Shown here: positions 54,026 through 64,000 of the stretch, piece after piece
How positions within the stretch are numbered: the stretch's first letter is position 1
Layout of the letters: every line of letters starts with the position of its first letter
Source of the DNA: Dermatophagoides farinae
Lineage: Eukaryota; Arthropoda; Arachnida; Sarcoptiformes; Pyroglyphidae
DNA: 64,000 bases
Direction of reading: 5' to 3'
Assembly: GCF_024713945.1 (NCBI RefSeq)
Contig: NC_134681.1
Span: 3,635,501 to 3,699,500, forward strand
Notes under the pieces: generated by a model
Databases searched by the model: none
What the model saw: the letters and a program-made list of their open reading frames with translations, nothing else
Told to the model about the DNA's origin: nothing
Made by a program: the position numbers and the translations under genes

Positions 54026-55502
54026 TTGTGTTCATTTGAATCAAAATTTTTAAATGTTTCACAAATTTTTACAGAAAAAAAATAAACAAAAACAAACAAA
54101 CAAACAAAATTAATCAATATATTTTTGTCGGCATTTGGAAAAAAAGAAAGATATGGAGAAACACACACACACACACAGATACACGGAAACGTAATGTGAA
54201 CATTATGATTTAGAAGAAAAAAAAAATTAAAATCGTCTGATTGAATGAGGTATATATGTGTGTGTAGCTTATATAGTTTTTTTTTGTCAGAAAAAAAAGA
54301 ACACAAGATTCCACAAATCTCGACGATGAATATTGAAAAAAAAAATCAATTAGTTAGTATATGTGGAATGTTTAAATAGTTTGTTTGTTTGAAATATTTC
54401 GCCATGATGATGATGATGACGATGATGATGATCATTACCATAAACTTTGACTAACTAACTAACCGATTCAATTTGATTCGATTAATATTGATCATCATCA
54501 TGACAAACATTGACGGGTCACCATACCGACAGATAGATAGATAGATAGATAGATGGTTAACGAATCCGTTTATTTTATCTGTTTGAATCCAGTTTTTTTC
54601 TTCATCTTTGATCTGAAAATGAAAATGAACAAAAAAAAATTGATCAAGGACCAAAACTTTTGCATTGGGTCCGTTATATAATTATTTTTATTATTGAAAA
54701 TGAAAACCAAACCAACCCAAATTGAAAACAGCCTTAAAAATAATGTGCGGATGCGTCATATTTATTCGAACGCATCAAAGACGCATTTATCCATTTATCA
54801 ACATGCACACACACACACACAAAAAAAAACGAAAGATCAACATTCATTCATACACACACATAAATATAGCATAGAAGTGTGTGCGTGTATAGTGTTTGAA
54901 AATTAGTAACACCAAAAAAAAAAAAACTTTTTTTTCTGATTGGACCAAATGTTCCAACAGTGGGCGGTATTTGTCCAATAGTTTTCTATTACAGACACAT
55001 TTCATTTATACCTCTCTATCTTATACTATCCATTTTACAGTGTGTGTGTGTGTGCGTGACCAGAGTCATTCAATTTTGTTTGTACACAATCAGTATAAGT
55101 TATTTATTTCTGGAATTTCGATTACAATACACATAAAAACACAAAATCATCATGTTGAAAAGAAGTTTTAGCGATTTTTTTTTCAAATTTTTTTTTGAGT
55201 TATGGAAAAAAGAAAAAAATTTTTGAAAAGTTCAATATCCCACCGCTAGATGGTGATGATGGTAACAAACTCATTGTTTTTGTTGTTGTTGTTGTTGATT
55301 GTTGATATAACGATGACAAATGCAAGTTTGCAATCAACTTCGAAAGAACGTAATAATAAAGGATCCAACAGTCTTCGACGACAATAATTAACGATTATTA
55401 CACATTGTACTTGTCATTCCGTTTTTTTTTCTCCTGTTCTGTTTTTTTTTGTTTTTGTTGTTGTTTATTTATTGATAGTTTTTCTATTCCATCATCAACA
55501 TC
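54026..55502. other. Intergenic stretch between divergent vestigial and CHMP1
   Basis: Holds the upstream region of vestigial (-) and of CHMP1 (+). Short CA/GT tracts, a GATA run near 54531-54553 and a CTCF-like motif at 55243-55254 are present. No gene seen. Confidence 0.5.
55243..55254 (+). promoter_or_regulatory. CTCF-like motif upstream of CHMP1
   Basis: CCGCTAGATGGT matches CCASYAGRKGGC at 10 of 12 positions and resembles the CTAGATGG core of arthropod CTCF sites. About 250 bp before the CHMP1 start codon, in a locally more complex sequence. Binding is inference. Confidence 0.35.
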
Positions 55503-56232
55503 ATGTCGATGGAAAGCAAGTATTGAATTGATGGAATAGGCGTTAACATCAATTGTTTTTTAATTTTTTATTCATTATATAGAACATTTATTCAATCTAA
55601 AATTTGCAGCTAAAGAATTGGAACGTAATTCAAAAAAATGTTTGAAAGAAGAATCGGTTGAAAAATTGAAATGTAAAAAAGCAATACAAAAAAGCAATAT
55701 GGAAGGTGCTCGTATACATGCCGAGAATGCTATTCGACAAAAAAATCAATCATTAAATTATTTACGAATGTCGGCCAGAATCGATGCTGTTGCATCACGT
55801 GTACAGACAGCTGTCACCACTAAACGTGTAACACAATCAATTGCCGGTGTTACTAAAGCAATGGATTCAGCTATGCGTTCAATGAATTTGGAGAAAATTT
55901 CGCAAATAATGGATAAATTCGAGAAACAATTTGAAGATCTGGATGTTCAAACTACTACTATGGAAAATTCCATTAGCAGTTCAACAACGGTAGCAACGCC
56001 AGAAAATCAAGTTGATTCATTGATGCAACAAGTTGCTGATGAAGCTGGGTAATTGATAATCATCATCTATATTTGTCCCTCATAATCTTAATTTTCCATT
56101 TTCGTTATTAGCCTCGAATTGAACATGGAATTACCATCGGCTGGTCAAACGACTGTCGGCACTAAATCTACGGTTGCATCGTCCGAACAGGATGAACTTT
56201 CCAAACGATTGGCTCAATTACGACAAATGTGA
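55503..56232 (+). CDS. Chmp1: Charged multivesicular body protein 1 (ESCRT-III, CHMP1)
   Basis: ESCRT-III subunit that helps membrane scission in endosomal sorting, abscission and nuclear envelope sealing, and recruits VPS4 and spastin through its C-terminal MIM. Exons 55503-55515, 55583-56048 and 56112-56232 give 199 residues, the same length as human CHMP1B. The start reads MSMEKHLFNLKFAAKELERN, next to human MSNMEKHLFNLKFAAKELSR. The core has QKSNMEGARIHAENAIRQKN and MNLEKISQIMDKFEKQFEDL, and the end is the MIM helix EQDELSKRLAQLRQM. The first coding exon is only 13 nt and its donor is GCAAGT, so intron 1 appears to be GC-AG; the phase and the conserved N-terminus fit only this junction. 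Intron 2 is ordinary GT-AG. The neighbour on the other strand ends 256 bp downstream. Confidence 0.96.
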
Positions 56233-56488
56233 CCAATATAAACACTATATATTATGGCCAACTTGACAATTCCTCTTCTTTCATACAACATTTATAAATC
56301 TTTGTTTGTTTGTTTTAATTGAGTCTTTTTTTATCTTTTATAGATTAAATGGTTAAAATTTATCATAATGATTCAATAATTTCATGAGAATTTGTCTACG
56401 AAAAAAAATTGGAATGAAATGTTAATGGTGTAATGAAAAATGACAATAATTCAGTGATGATAAGTTTCAGTAACCTCGGTGACATTAA

Positions 56489-57143
56489 TTAGAATGAATG
56501 AAAATAAAATAATATCATCAGAATGCAAACCATCAGAATGGAAAAGCCAATCAAAGATTTAAGATTTTGTTTCAAAATACCAGAATTTCTGACAAAAATA
56601 TGATTAATTTTTTGATTGTAAGCCAACAATCGATGCCAGATTAATGATAACGGCTTTTCAGATGAAACTTGATCAATGTCTTCTTTGCTAACACGTTGTG
56701 ATGATTTAGCACGAAGTCGAGGCGAAAAAGGTGAATTGGCTACTGTTTTGTTATAATGGCCATTCTCTTGTTGTTGAATAATACCATTCTCATCATTGGA
56801 TTGATTGAATGAAATGGATTTACGTCCCCAACGGATATGTTGTTCAAGAAAGGCCATGTCTTGTGCATATTTCCAATCAACAAAACTATCTCGTTTTTTA
56901 TAATGGTAACGGAATTGAGCTCTCAGCGATTTCCATTTGTCCATACAATCATCAGCTAATTAATGTGAAGAATAAAAGTTAATGAAAATGAATTCACCAT
57001 CCATTTTAAACATTACCTGATAGATTAATGGCCGAAGCGATTTCTTGCCATGCCAAACGTCGACTTTCAGCATCCTTATATTGAACGACTTGTTCATCAT
57101 ACAACAACGGTCGGGCCTTTACTAATTCAATCAAATCTTTCAT
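56489..57143 (-). CDS. MADF-domain protein with C-terminal membrane anchor
   Basis: Exons 57143-57017 and 56955-56489 (GT-AG, phase 1), giving 197 residues. Residues about 4-90 form a MADF domain, the Myb-like DNA- and protein-binding module of Adf-1-type arthropod factors: MKDLIELVKARPLLYDEQVV, then AWQEIASAINLSG, then MDKWKSLRAQFRYHYKK. A basic/Ser linker follows. The C-terminus is a hydrophobic helix (LKSLIGFSILMVCILMILFY, residues 174-193) ending four residues from the stop, the design of a tail-anchored protein. That is unusual for a MADF protein, which are normally nuclear and soluble, often with a BESS motif (none seen). It shares a 457-bp divergent upstream region with the AFG1-like gene. 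Specific function unknown. Confidence 0.85.
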
Positions 57144-57600
57144 GTTTTAAATGTTTGTTTCAAAATTTTTTTTTCAACAGACAATTAAATCAGGTAAATC
57201 GATGACCACTTGCCACGGTATAAGAGTGTGTTTATATGGCGGTAAAAATATTTTTTTCCAACCGAAAAAAACACTTGTAATCTATGAATAGGGCCAACGA
57301 TAACTTTTCGCCATACTAAATTCAAATCGATCACACTAGAAGCCTGGTTTATACGTTGATATCATCATATGCGAGTGTGTGTGTGTGTGTGTGAATTCAA
57401 TTTGTTTGTCTGTGTGTGTGTGTGTGTGTTTGGTTTGACCGATCCTTCTCCTAATCAGCCACAAACGATTGATTTCGAAATTTGAAAAAAAATTTCCGCC
57501 TTTTATCAATTGAAATTTCTTCGATCGATACTAATAATTTATTGATTAATTGTTTTTCATCTGTTTTTTTTTGTTTCGTTTCTTTTTTTTCAATCTCGAA
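57144..57600. promoter_or_regulatory. Shared upstream region of the MADF and AFG1-like genes
   Basis: 457 bp between two divergent start codons. It contains two GT tracts near 57374-57391 and 57413-57429 and AT-rich sequence. No clear TATA box is oriented to either gene. It is a candidate bidirectional promoter. Confidence 0.45.
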
Positions 57601-59225
57601 ATGCCTTTTCGAATTCATATATTTACTGGCCTATGGCTTGTTAATAAACAAAATAAATGTTTTGGTCAACAACAATTTAAACGATCATTTTTTACACAAA
57701 ATATTGATTGTAAGTTTTTTTTTGTGTTCCAAAGATTCTGTTTGATAGAAATTTCTTCTTCTTTTTTTTTACTCTAGTTACCAAATCACGAATATTGACT
57801 GAATATGAAAGCCGTGTACGTTTGAAACAGATTCATGATGATCCACATCAAACGGCTGTTATTGAACGTTTATTACAATTGGATGAACAGGTAAAAGATT
57901 ATCAACCATCATCCAATACGTATACAACATCGATTTCTCGTTCAAATCAAATTGTTTCGAAATTATCATCATTATTTATGTCATCAAAATCAAAATCTCA
58001 ATCAATGAAACCAGAACAACCGGTTAAAAATCGTGGCCTTTATCTACATGGTAGTGTTGGCTGTGGTAAAACAATGTTAATGGATCTATTCTATGAAAAT
58101 TGTTCGGTTGATCCTAGACAAAAACGACGTGTTCATTTTCATTCATTTATGTTGGATTTTCATAATCGTAAGTTGATCAAATATTTTTTTTTCATCTTAA
58201 AATTTAATTTTTAAAAAATAGGCTTCCATCAACATAAACAACGACGTAATGAATCATTGTTTAGTCACAATACAAGCGGTGGTGGTCGTGCATCATTTGA
58301 TTTTGATCCAATACCAATTATTGCCAATGAAATTGTACAAGAATCATGGTTTATTTGTTTGGATGAATTTCAAGTGACCGATATTGGCGATGCAATGATA
58401 TTGAAACATTTTTTCAAACAATTATTTGCCCATGGAATGATTATGATTGCTACATCGAATCGACCACCTGATGGTATATATATTAGTTTGATCTAAAAAA
58501 TTTTTTTTTAATAATTTTTCTTCCCCACATTTACAGAACTATATAAAGGTGGCATACAACGTAGCAATTTCTTACCATTCATTGATCTATTAAAAAGACA
58601 TTGTGATGTATATGAATTAGCATCCGGTATTGATTATCGTCGTTTAGTCGATTCGAAAAAACATCAAGTTTATTATATAAAAAATTCAGATACAGATAAA
58701 ACATTGGATTTAATATTCAAAGTATTTGCTAATAATGAAAATGATTCAATACGGCCAAAAACATTAACGATAAAAGGACGTAATGTTACATTGAAACGTA
58801 CATGTGGTGGTATATTGGATTCATCGTTCTCGGAATTATGTGATCAACCATTAGGTGCAATTGATTATCTTACTATTGCTCAATATTATCATACAGTTAT
58901 TATACGTGATATACCAAAATTAACTATGAAATTACGTGGCCAAGCACGACGATTCATCACTATGATTGATACATTTTATGATCATCATATACGTGTTATT
59001 TTCAGCAGTGATGTTCAATGTGATGAATTATTTCAAGTACAACGTATTGATGATGTACTTGCCGATGATGATAATCGTAAATTAATGGATGATCTTGGCA
59101 TGACCAATGATGATCTGAATGCTGCCATTTTTAGTGGTGAAGAAGAAATGTTTGCATTTGAACGTGCATTATCACGTGTTTATGAAATGCAAACAGCTGA
59201 TTATTGGGATGCAAAAAAAATTTGA
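57601..59225 (+). CDS. Afg1l: AFG1-like mitochondrial ATPase (AFG1L/LACE1)
   Basis: AAA-type P-loop ATPase of the mitochondrial inner membrane that promotes turnover of misfolded or unassembled respiratory-chain subunits. Exons 57601-57709, 57778-58167, 58222-58473 and 58537-59225, all GT-AG and phase 1, give 479 residues (human AFG1L 481). The basic, acid-poor N-terminus (MPFRIHIFTGLWLVNKQNKC, then FKRSFFTQ) suits a mitochondrial presequence. Walker A is GSVGCGKT (128-135), Walker B is WFICLDE (209-215). The family segments HSFMLDFHNRFHQHK, TSNRPPDELYKGGIQR and SNFLPFIDLLKRHC are all present. The C-terminus ends RVYEMQTADYWDAKKI, near the family end. The start at 57601 gives the presequence; upstream in-frame Met codons do not. 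Confidence 0.96.
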
Positions 59226-59716
59226 TTCATACACCAAATTACACAACTTTAGTCATCATCACCATGTTGATCATTTTGACCTTTAAAAAATTATTGTTTT
59301 GTCTTTTCAAATTTTTAATATTTATTAAATTGAATTGTTTTTTTTTTCGTTTCTAAATTTATTTATTTTTATTCTGTAAATTTCCATTGAAATCAAACAA
59401 AATGAATGGATATGTCAATTGACTTGGAATTATTCTCATTTGGAAATATGTGTGGACATGCTATTTGTTTTTTTTTTTGCAAAAGACTAATTAACACCCA
59501 CACACACCTACACACACACACACACACATAACGATTTGTAAAGTGGAAAACAACATGTTAATGATGATAAACATTATTAAAATGATGAATAACGAAATCC
59601 TAGAATTTTTGTTTTGTTTTGTTTTGTTTTAAAGAGAAAAAAATTTTCAACGAAAAAATAGACATATATTAATGGATCAATGAATCATTGTTGTTGGATT
59701 ATTTCCAATTGGATCA

Positions 59717-59755
<39 letters not shown>

Positions 59756-59858
59756 ATACTCTAATTAATAATTATTTGTAAAAATTGAAATTTCTGTCCA
59801 TTATGTTTTTTTTTCTTTACTAGGTTTTTTAATATTTCTATGAATTGTTTTTTTTATA
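59226..59858. other. Short spacer between convergent AFG1L and ACSS genes
   Basis: AT-rich 3' flanks of both genes with CA tracts, the longer at 59719-59753. No gene seen. Confidence 0.6.
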
Positions 59859-62244
59859 TCAGCCCGAATTTGCCATACGAATTTCAATCAAATGATTGAT
59901 AATTGTTTCATCTGTAATGGTTGATATGTCACCAAAATCAGATTTTTGGCCACAAGCAATTTTTGCCAATACACGACGTATTATTTTACCCGATCGTGTT
60001 TTTGGTAATGCACGTACATTCAATATGAGATCAGGTGTAGCGACCGGGCCAATTTCATGACGTACTATGTGGTGATTTCAAATAAATTCAATTCAATAAA
60101 TTATTAAAAAATAGAATGAAAAATTCATACCTAAATCACGTAATTCTCTTTCAAATTGATTATCATAATTGTAACCATTTTTTGTTACAATATAAGCACA
60201 AATACATTGTCCTTTTATTGTATGTGGCATTGGAACCGATGCAGCTTCGGCAACACGTTTATCTTTCAATAATGCTGATTCAACTTCAGCTGTTGATAAT
60301 AAATGTCCAGATACATTCAACAGGTCATCAGTACGGCCAGTAATCCAATAATGGCCATCTGAATCACGATATGCAGCTATAAATAGCAAAACAAAACAAT
60401 AAAATCCAATTTTTGATTTTTGAAATCATTCATTGAAACATACCATCACCGGTAAAATAGTAACCAGGAAATCGTTCAAAATAAGTGGATTCAAAACGTT
60501 CATGATCACCATCAATTGTACGTGCTATTCCAGGCCATGCTTGCTGTTATAAAATGAAAATTTTTAGCAGTTTGAAAAGGAAAAAAAATGAGAAAACAAA
60601 CTTACTTTAAATGCAAGAAATCCAGATTCTGTACCCAAAATTTCTTTACCATTTTCATCCAAAATAACGGGTAGAATGCCAAAAAATGGTACAGTAGCTG
60701 AACCAGGTTTAAGATCAATGACATTTGGTATTGGAAAAATCATCGGTGCACCGGTTTCAGTCTGGAAATATGTATCAATAATTGGACAACGTTCTTTACC
60801 GATCATACGATAAATCCAGAACCATGCATCACGATTAATTGGTTCACCAACCAATGCAATTAATTTCAATTCATTCATCGGATGTGATAGAACATATTTA
60901 TCATCAAATTTCATTAATGACCGTATGGCTGTTGGTGCTGTATAGAAAATATTTGCACGATAATCATCGATTATTGTCCAAAGACGATCAGGTTTTGGAT
61001 AGACTGGAACACCTTCGAATAGAATAATTGTTGCACCATTTGCTAACGAGCCATAAACATTTGCCGTATGTCCAGTAATCCAGCCAAGATCGGCAGTACA
61101 AAAGAATATATCTCCATCACGATAATTGAATGCATATTTGAATACAATTGCTGTCGTCAACATATAACCACCAACGGTATGTAATACACCTTTTGGTTTG
61201 CCAGTCGATCCACTTGTATACAATATAAATAATGGATGTTCAGCTGATAACCATTCTGGTTCACAATAATCCGATTCTATGGAATTAATCTGTTTCCATG
61301 ATTGCATCAAATATTCATATCGAGATTGATATTGTTCAACTATTGTTTCATATTGATTTTTGTTACGATTTATTGATTGACTGAAACGATTAACAATAAT
61401 AACTGATCGTAATTGTAGTTTACGTTCTAAACAATATTCAATTGCATCATCAATAATTGGTTGATAATGAAGAAATTTTTCGCCACGAAATGATCCATCA
61501 GCTGTTATTAATATTTTAACCCTTGCACTACACATACGTTCAGCAAGTGAATGTGCACTAAAACCTGCAAACTTTTTTTTCCAGAAAAAAAATGTAATGA
61601 GATGTAAAATAAAAAAATGAGTGAAACAAAAACAACACACTTACCACAATCGTATGAATGGCACCGATACGTGCACATGCCAACATTGCTGTTACTAATT
61701 CAATTGTAACTGGAAGATAAATGGCCACACGATCACCAACACCGATGCCCATACGTTTCAATGCATTTGCCATACGGCAAACTTTTGAACGTAATTCTGA
61801 ATATGTAAACTGACAACGTTCATTCAATTCATTGCCTTCCCAATAATAGGCTATACGATCGCCAAAACCACGATTAATAATTCGATCCAATAGATTATAG
61901 GTGATATTTGTTCGTACATCTTTCAGGAATTCTACCCGAATGGTACCGGCATTTATATCGAAATTATAGTTTAAAATTTTTGATTCATTCACTGGCAATG
62001 GTGTTGTCCAATAAAAATCACGTGCAACATTTGTCCAGAATTCACCGGGTGATTTAATCGATTGTTCATAAAGATCGTAATATTCATCCATTGATTTTAA
62101 ATGTGCTTGTCGACGAATAGTCATATCGAATTGTGGTTCATCACAACGAATACGATCAATGGTTTTCATTTTAATCATTGCTATATCGCCACCATTCGTG
62201 TTGGCCATTCTTTTTGCCGGACTTGTATGAATACTGTTGTCCAT
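59859..62244 (-). CDS. AcCoAS: Acetyl-CoA synthetase (AMP-forming, cytosolic type)
   Basis: Converts acetate, ATP and CoA to acetyl-CoA, AMP and pyrophosphate. Exons 62244-61645, 61571-60606, 60543-60444, 60376-60131 and 60064-59859, all GT-AG with phases 0,0,1,1, give 705 residues, the usual ACSS2 length. The AMP-binding loop [15 protein letters not shown] is at about 317-331. [14 protein letters not shown] and [13 protein letters not shown] are the acyl-AMP and A5 regions. [20 protein letters not shown] is the hinge, and the catalytic lysine region TRSGKIIRR has its Lys near 664, the residue controlled by acetylation in the family. No mitochondrial presequence is seen ([19 protein letters not shown]), which favours the cytosolic/nuclear ACSS2 type over ACSS1. 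Exon 2's acceptor follows an A-run; the reading HTIV-FAGFSAH across it matches the family exactly. Confidence 0.97.
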
Positions 62245-63497
62245 TTTTTTTTTAAATTTTCAAAATCGATATGTGATGTATATGAGATATATCTGTGTGT
62301 GTGTGTGTGTGTATGAATATTTATGGTCTATTTTTTTTGATGCACCGATTTAATTTGAAATTCTGTTTGATTGAAAAAAAAGGATTAGAAAACAAAAAAA
62401 AAATTAATTAATTCAAAAAAAAATCAATAAATAAAACAATTGATCACTGTTGGCTGTTGTTGTCGTTTTTGTTGTTGTTGTTGTTGAATGAATATGCACT
62501 TGATCAATTCAAAAATCAATCAACCAAATTTACCAAAAAAAAACGAAAAATTTTTTTGTTGTTGATTTTATCTCTATTACAAATCTGTACGAGTGTGTGT
62601 GTTTTTCTATGTGGTTAAAATTTTTTATTTCCAGAGTAATATTTCAAATTTGAAATTCAAAAAAAAAAAATTTTTTGGGGGGTGTGGAAAAAAGAATTAG
62701 AGAGAGAGAAAAAAAAATGTAAAATTTAACCAAATTTAGCCATATGGCACACGCACACACACACACATAGAGAGAGAGACACCTAAATTATCACCTGTAT
62801 GATTATTTTCAAACCACACACGTTTATTTAATTTGTCGATACATTGTTAAGGATAGAATTCAAATGAAAAAAAGAGAGAGAGAGAAAATAATGGTAAAAT
62901 CGATCAAGAAAAGAAATTTTAGACGTACATTATTTTTTTTTGTAGGTGTACAAAGTGTTGATGAAATTGATAATTCAACAAAAAGAAAAAAAAAATATTT
63001 ATTTAAAATTTAAATAAAACAAAAATCAAACGATTGATTGATTGATTGTTCGATGCAATTACCAATCAATCAACAAATTGATTATATTTTATTTTATTTA
63101 TATTTTTTTTTATTTGTTCTTTTCTTTCTCTCTCTCTCTCTCTCAGTCTCCCACCCTCTCACTCATTATTCACGTCATTAACAAACGACAAAAAAATACG
63201 TTGATGATTTATCTTCCTTTGTTTTTTTTTTGTTCTATCTATCTATTGACTGTATATGTTCAATATCCATGTGTTTGAACATTAAATCGTCATCAATTGA
63301 TTCCGCTAATCAACCATCTCTTCGTTGATTTGAGTGAAATTTAAAATTTTTCCATTTTTCAATTGTACATTTGTTCATCTTTGAGAATTTTTCTTTTCCT
63401 CTTTTCCTTTTTTTTTTTTTTTTTTTTTTGATTAATAAAAGTATGGTTTTTTTTCTATGGTGATTTAGTGGACAAATCATCAGGTATAAATATATAA

Positions 63498-63531
<34 letters not shown>

Positions 63532-64000
63532 TGGTTAAATTTTTCCTATTTTTTTCTCACATTTTTTTTTTGTTTTGTTTACGGTTAAACTATAAATTTG
63601 AAAAAATAGAAAAAAAAATTGGCTATTTTTCTTTTCCCCATTTTTATACACATACAAAAAAAAACCCCGTGTACGTCATTTGTCAACTACGTCAACTAAA
63701 TAGTTAGATAGATTTGTTTAGATTTTTTTCTTGTTCATTCAAAAATGATGATGATTTCGAATATATATACGTAATGGATATACGATACGTCTATTTTCCT
63801 CTACACACACACACACACGTTGAATTTGACGTGTAAAACAATGAAAAATAATTTTACATTGAAAAAAAAATAGGATTGACCTTTGTTTTTTTTTACTTTT
63901 TAAACTTACCTCACAGCCACAATAAAAAAAACGCAGAAATTTTCAAATTTTTTCCACCTTGATCTATGAAGGTTAATGTGAAATGTGAAACCAATGAGGG
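62245..64000. other. Upstream flank of acetyl-CoA synthetase, no further gene
   Basis: Contains a GT tract near 62293-62312, short GA and CT runs (for example 63128-63143 and 63500-63528), a long poly(T) near 63409-63429 and AT-rich sequence. The 5' untranslated region and promoter of the acetyl-CoA synthetase gene should lie just right of 62244. Nothing else can be supported. Confidence 0.55.

Overview
The window looks like nuclear DNA of an arthropod, most likely an acariform mite of the house-dust or scab mite kind. The arthropod call rests on two chitin-binding (Rebers-Riddiford) cuticle proteins, a sidestep-type immunoglobulin receptor, a MADF-domain protein and a vestigial homologue. 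The mite call is an inference from the strongly AT-rich, microsatellite-laden spacers, the very short introns (about 60-110 nt in most genes) and the heavy Gln/Asn/His/Ser/Asp homopolymer content of the proteins. I found twelve protein-coding genes (one running off the left edge). I saw no convincing tRNA, rRNA, CRISPR array, transposon or viral fossil. Gene models were built by reading splice sites by eye and requiring that reading phase is kept across every junction.

Layout. 1-3524 (-): sidestep-like Ig receptor, ten exons, 3' end outside the window. 8802-11685 (-): SLC43-type transporter. 15.5-31.6 kb: a run of five genes for secreted, low-complexity or cuticular proteins: a Gln/Asn/His-rich secreted protein (+), a Pro-rich RR cuticle protein (-), an acidic secreted protein (-), a Gly/Ser/Tyr-rich structural protein (+) and an Ala/Pro-rich RR cuticle protein (-). 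31.6-41.3 kb: a spacer of almost 10 kb with no gene I can support. 41280-44939 (-): a large longin-type protein that best fits inturned (planar polarity and ciliogenesis effector). 48771-54025 (-): the vestigial homologue, in two exons, recognised by its Tondu (TEAD/Scalloped-binding) segment and a second PASFW motif. 55.5-62.2 kb: a compact housekeeping block with CHMP1 (ESCRT-III, +), a tail-anchored MADF protein (-), an AFG1-like mitochondrial ATPase (+) and cytosolic acetyl-CoA synthetase (-).

The genes do not form one pathway. The 15-31 kb group plausibly serves cuticle or extracellular matrix. The most interesting points are an apparent GC-AG first intron in CHMP1, a MADF protein with a C-terminal membrane anchor, the very long vestigial protein, CTCF-like motifs on both sides of the vestigial locus, a reading-frame break near the end of the Gln/Asn/His-rich gene, and an upstream exon that would place 33 extra residues before a signal peptide.
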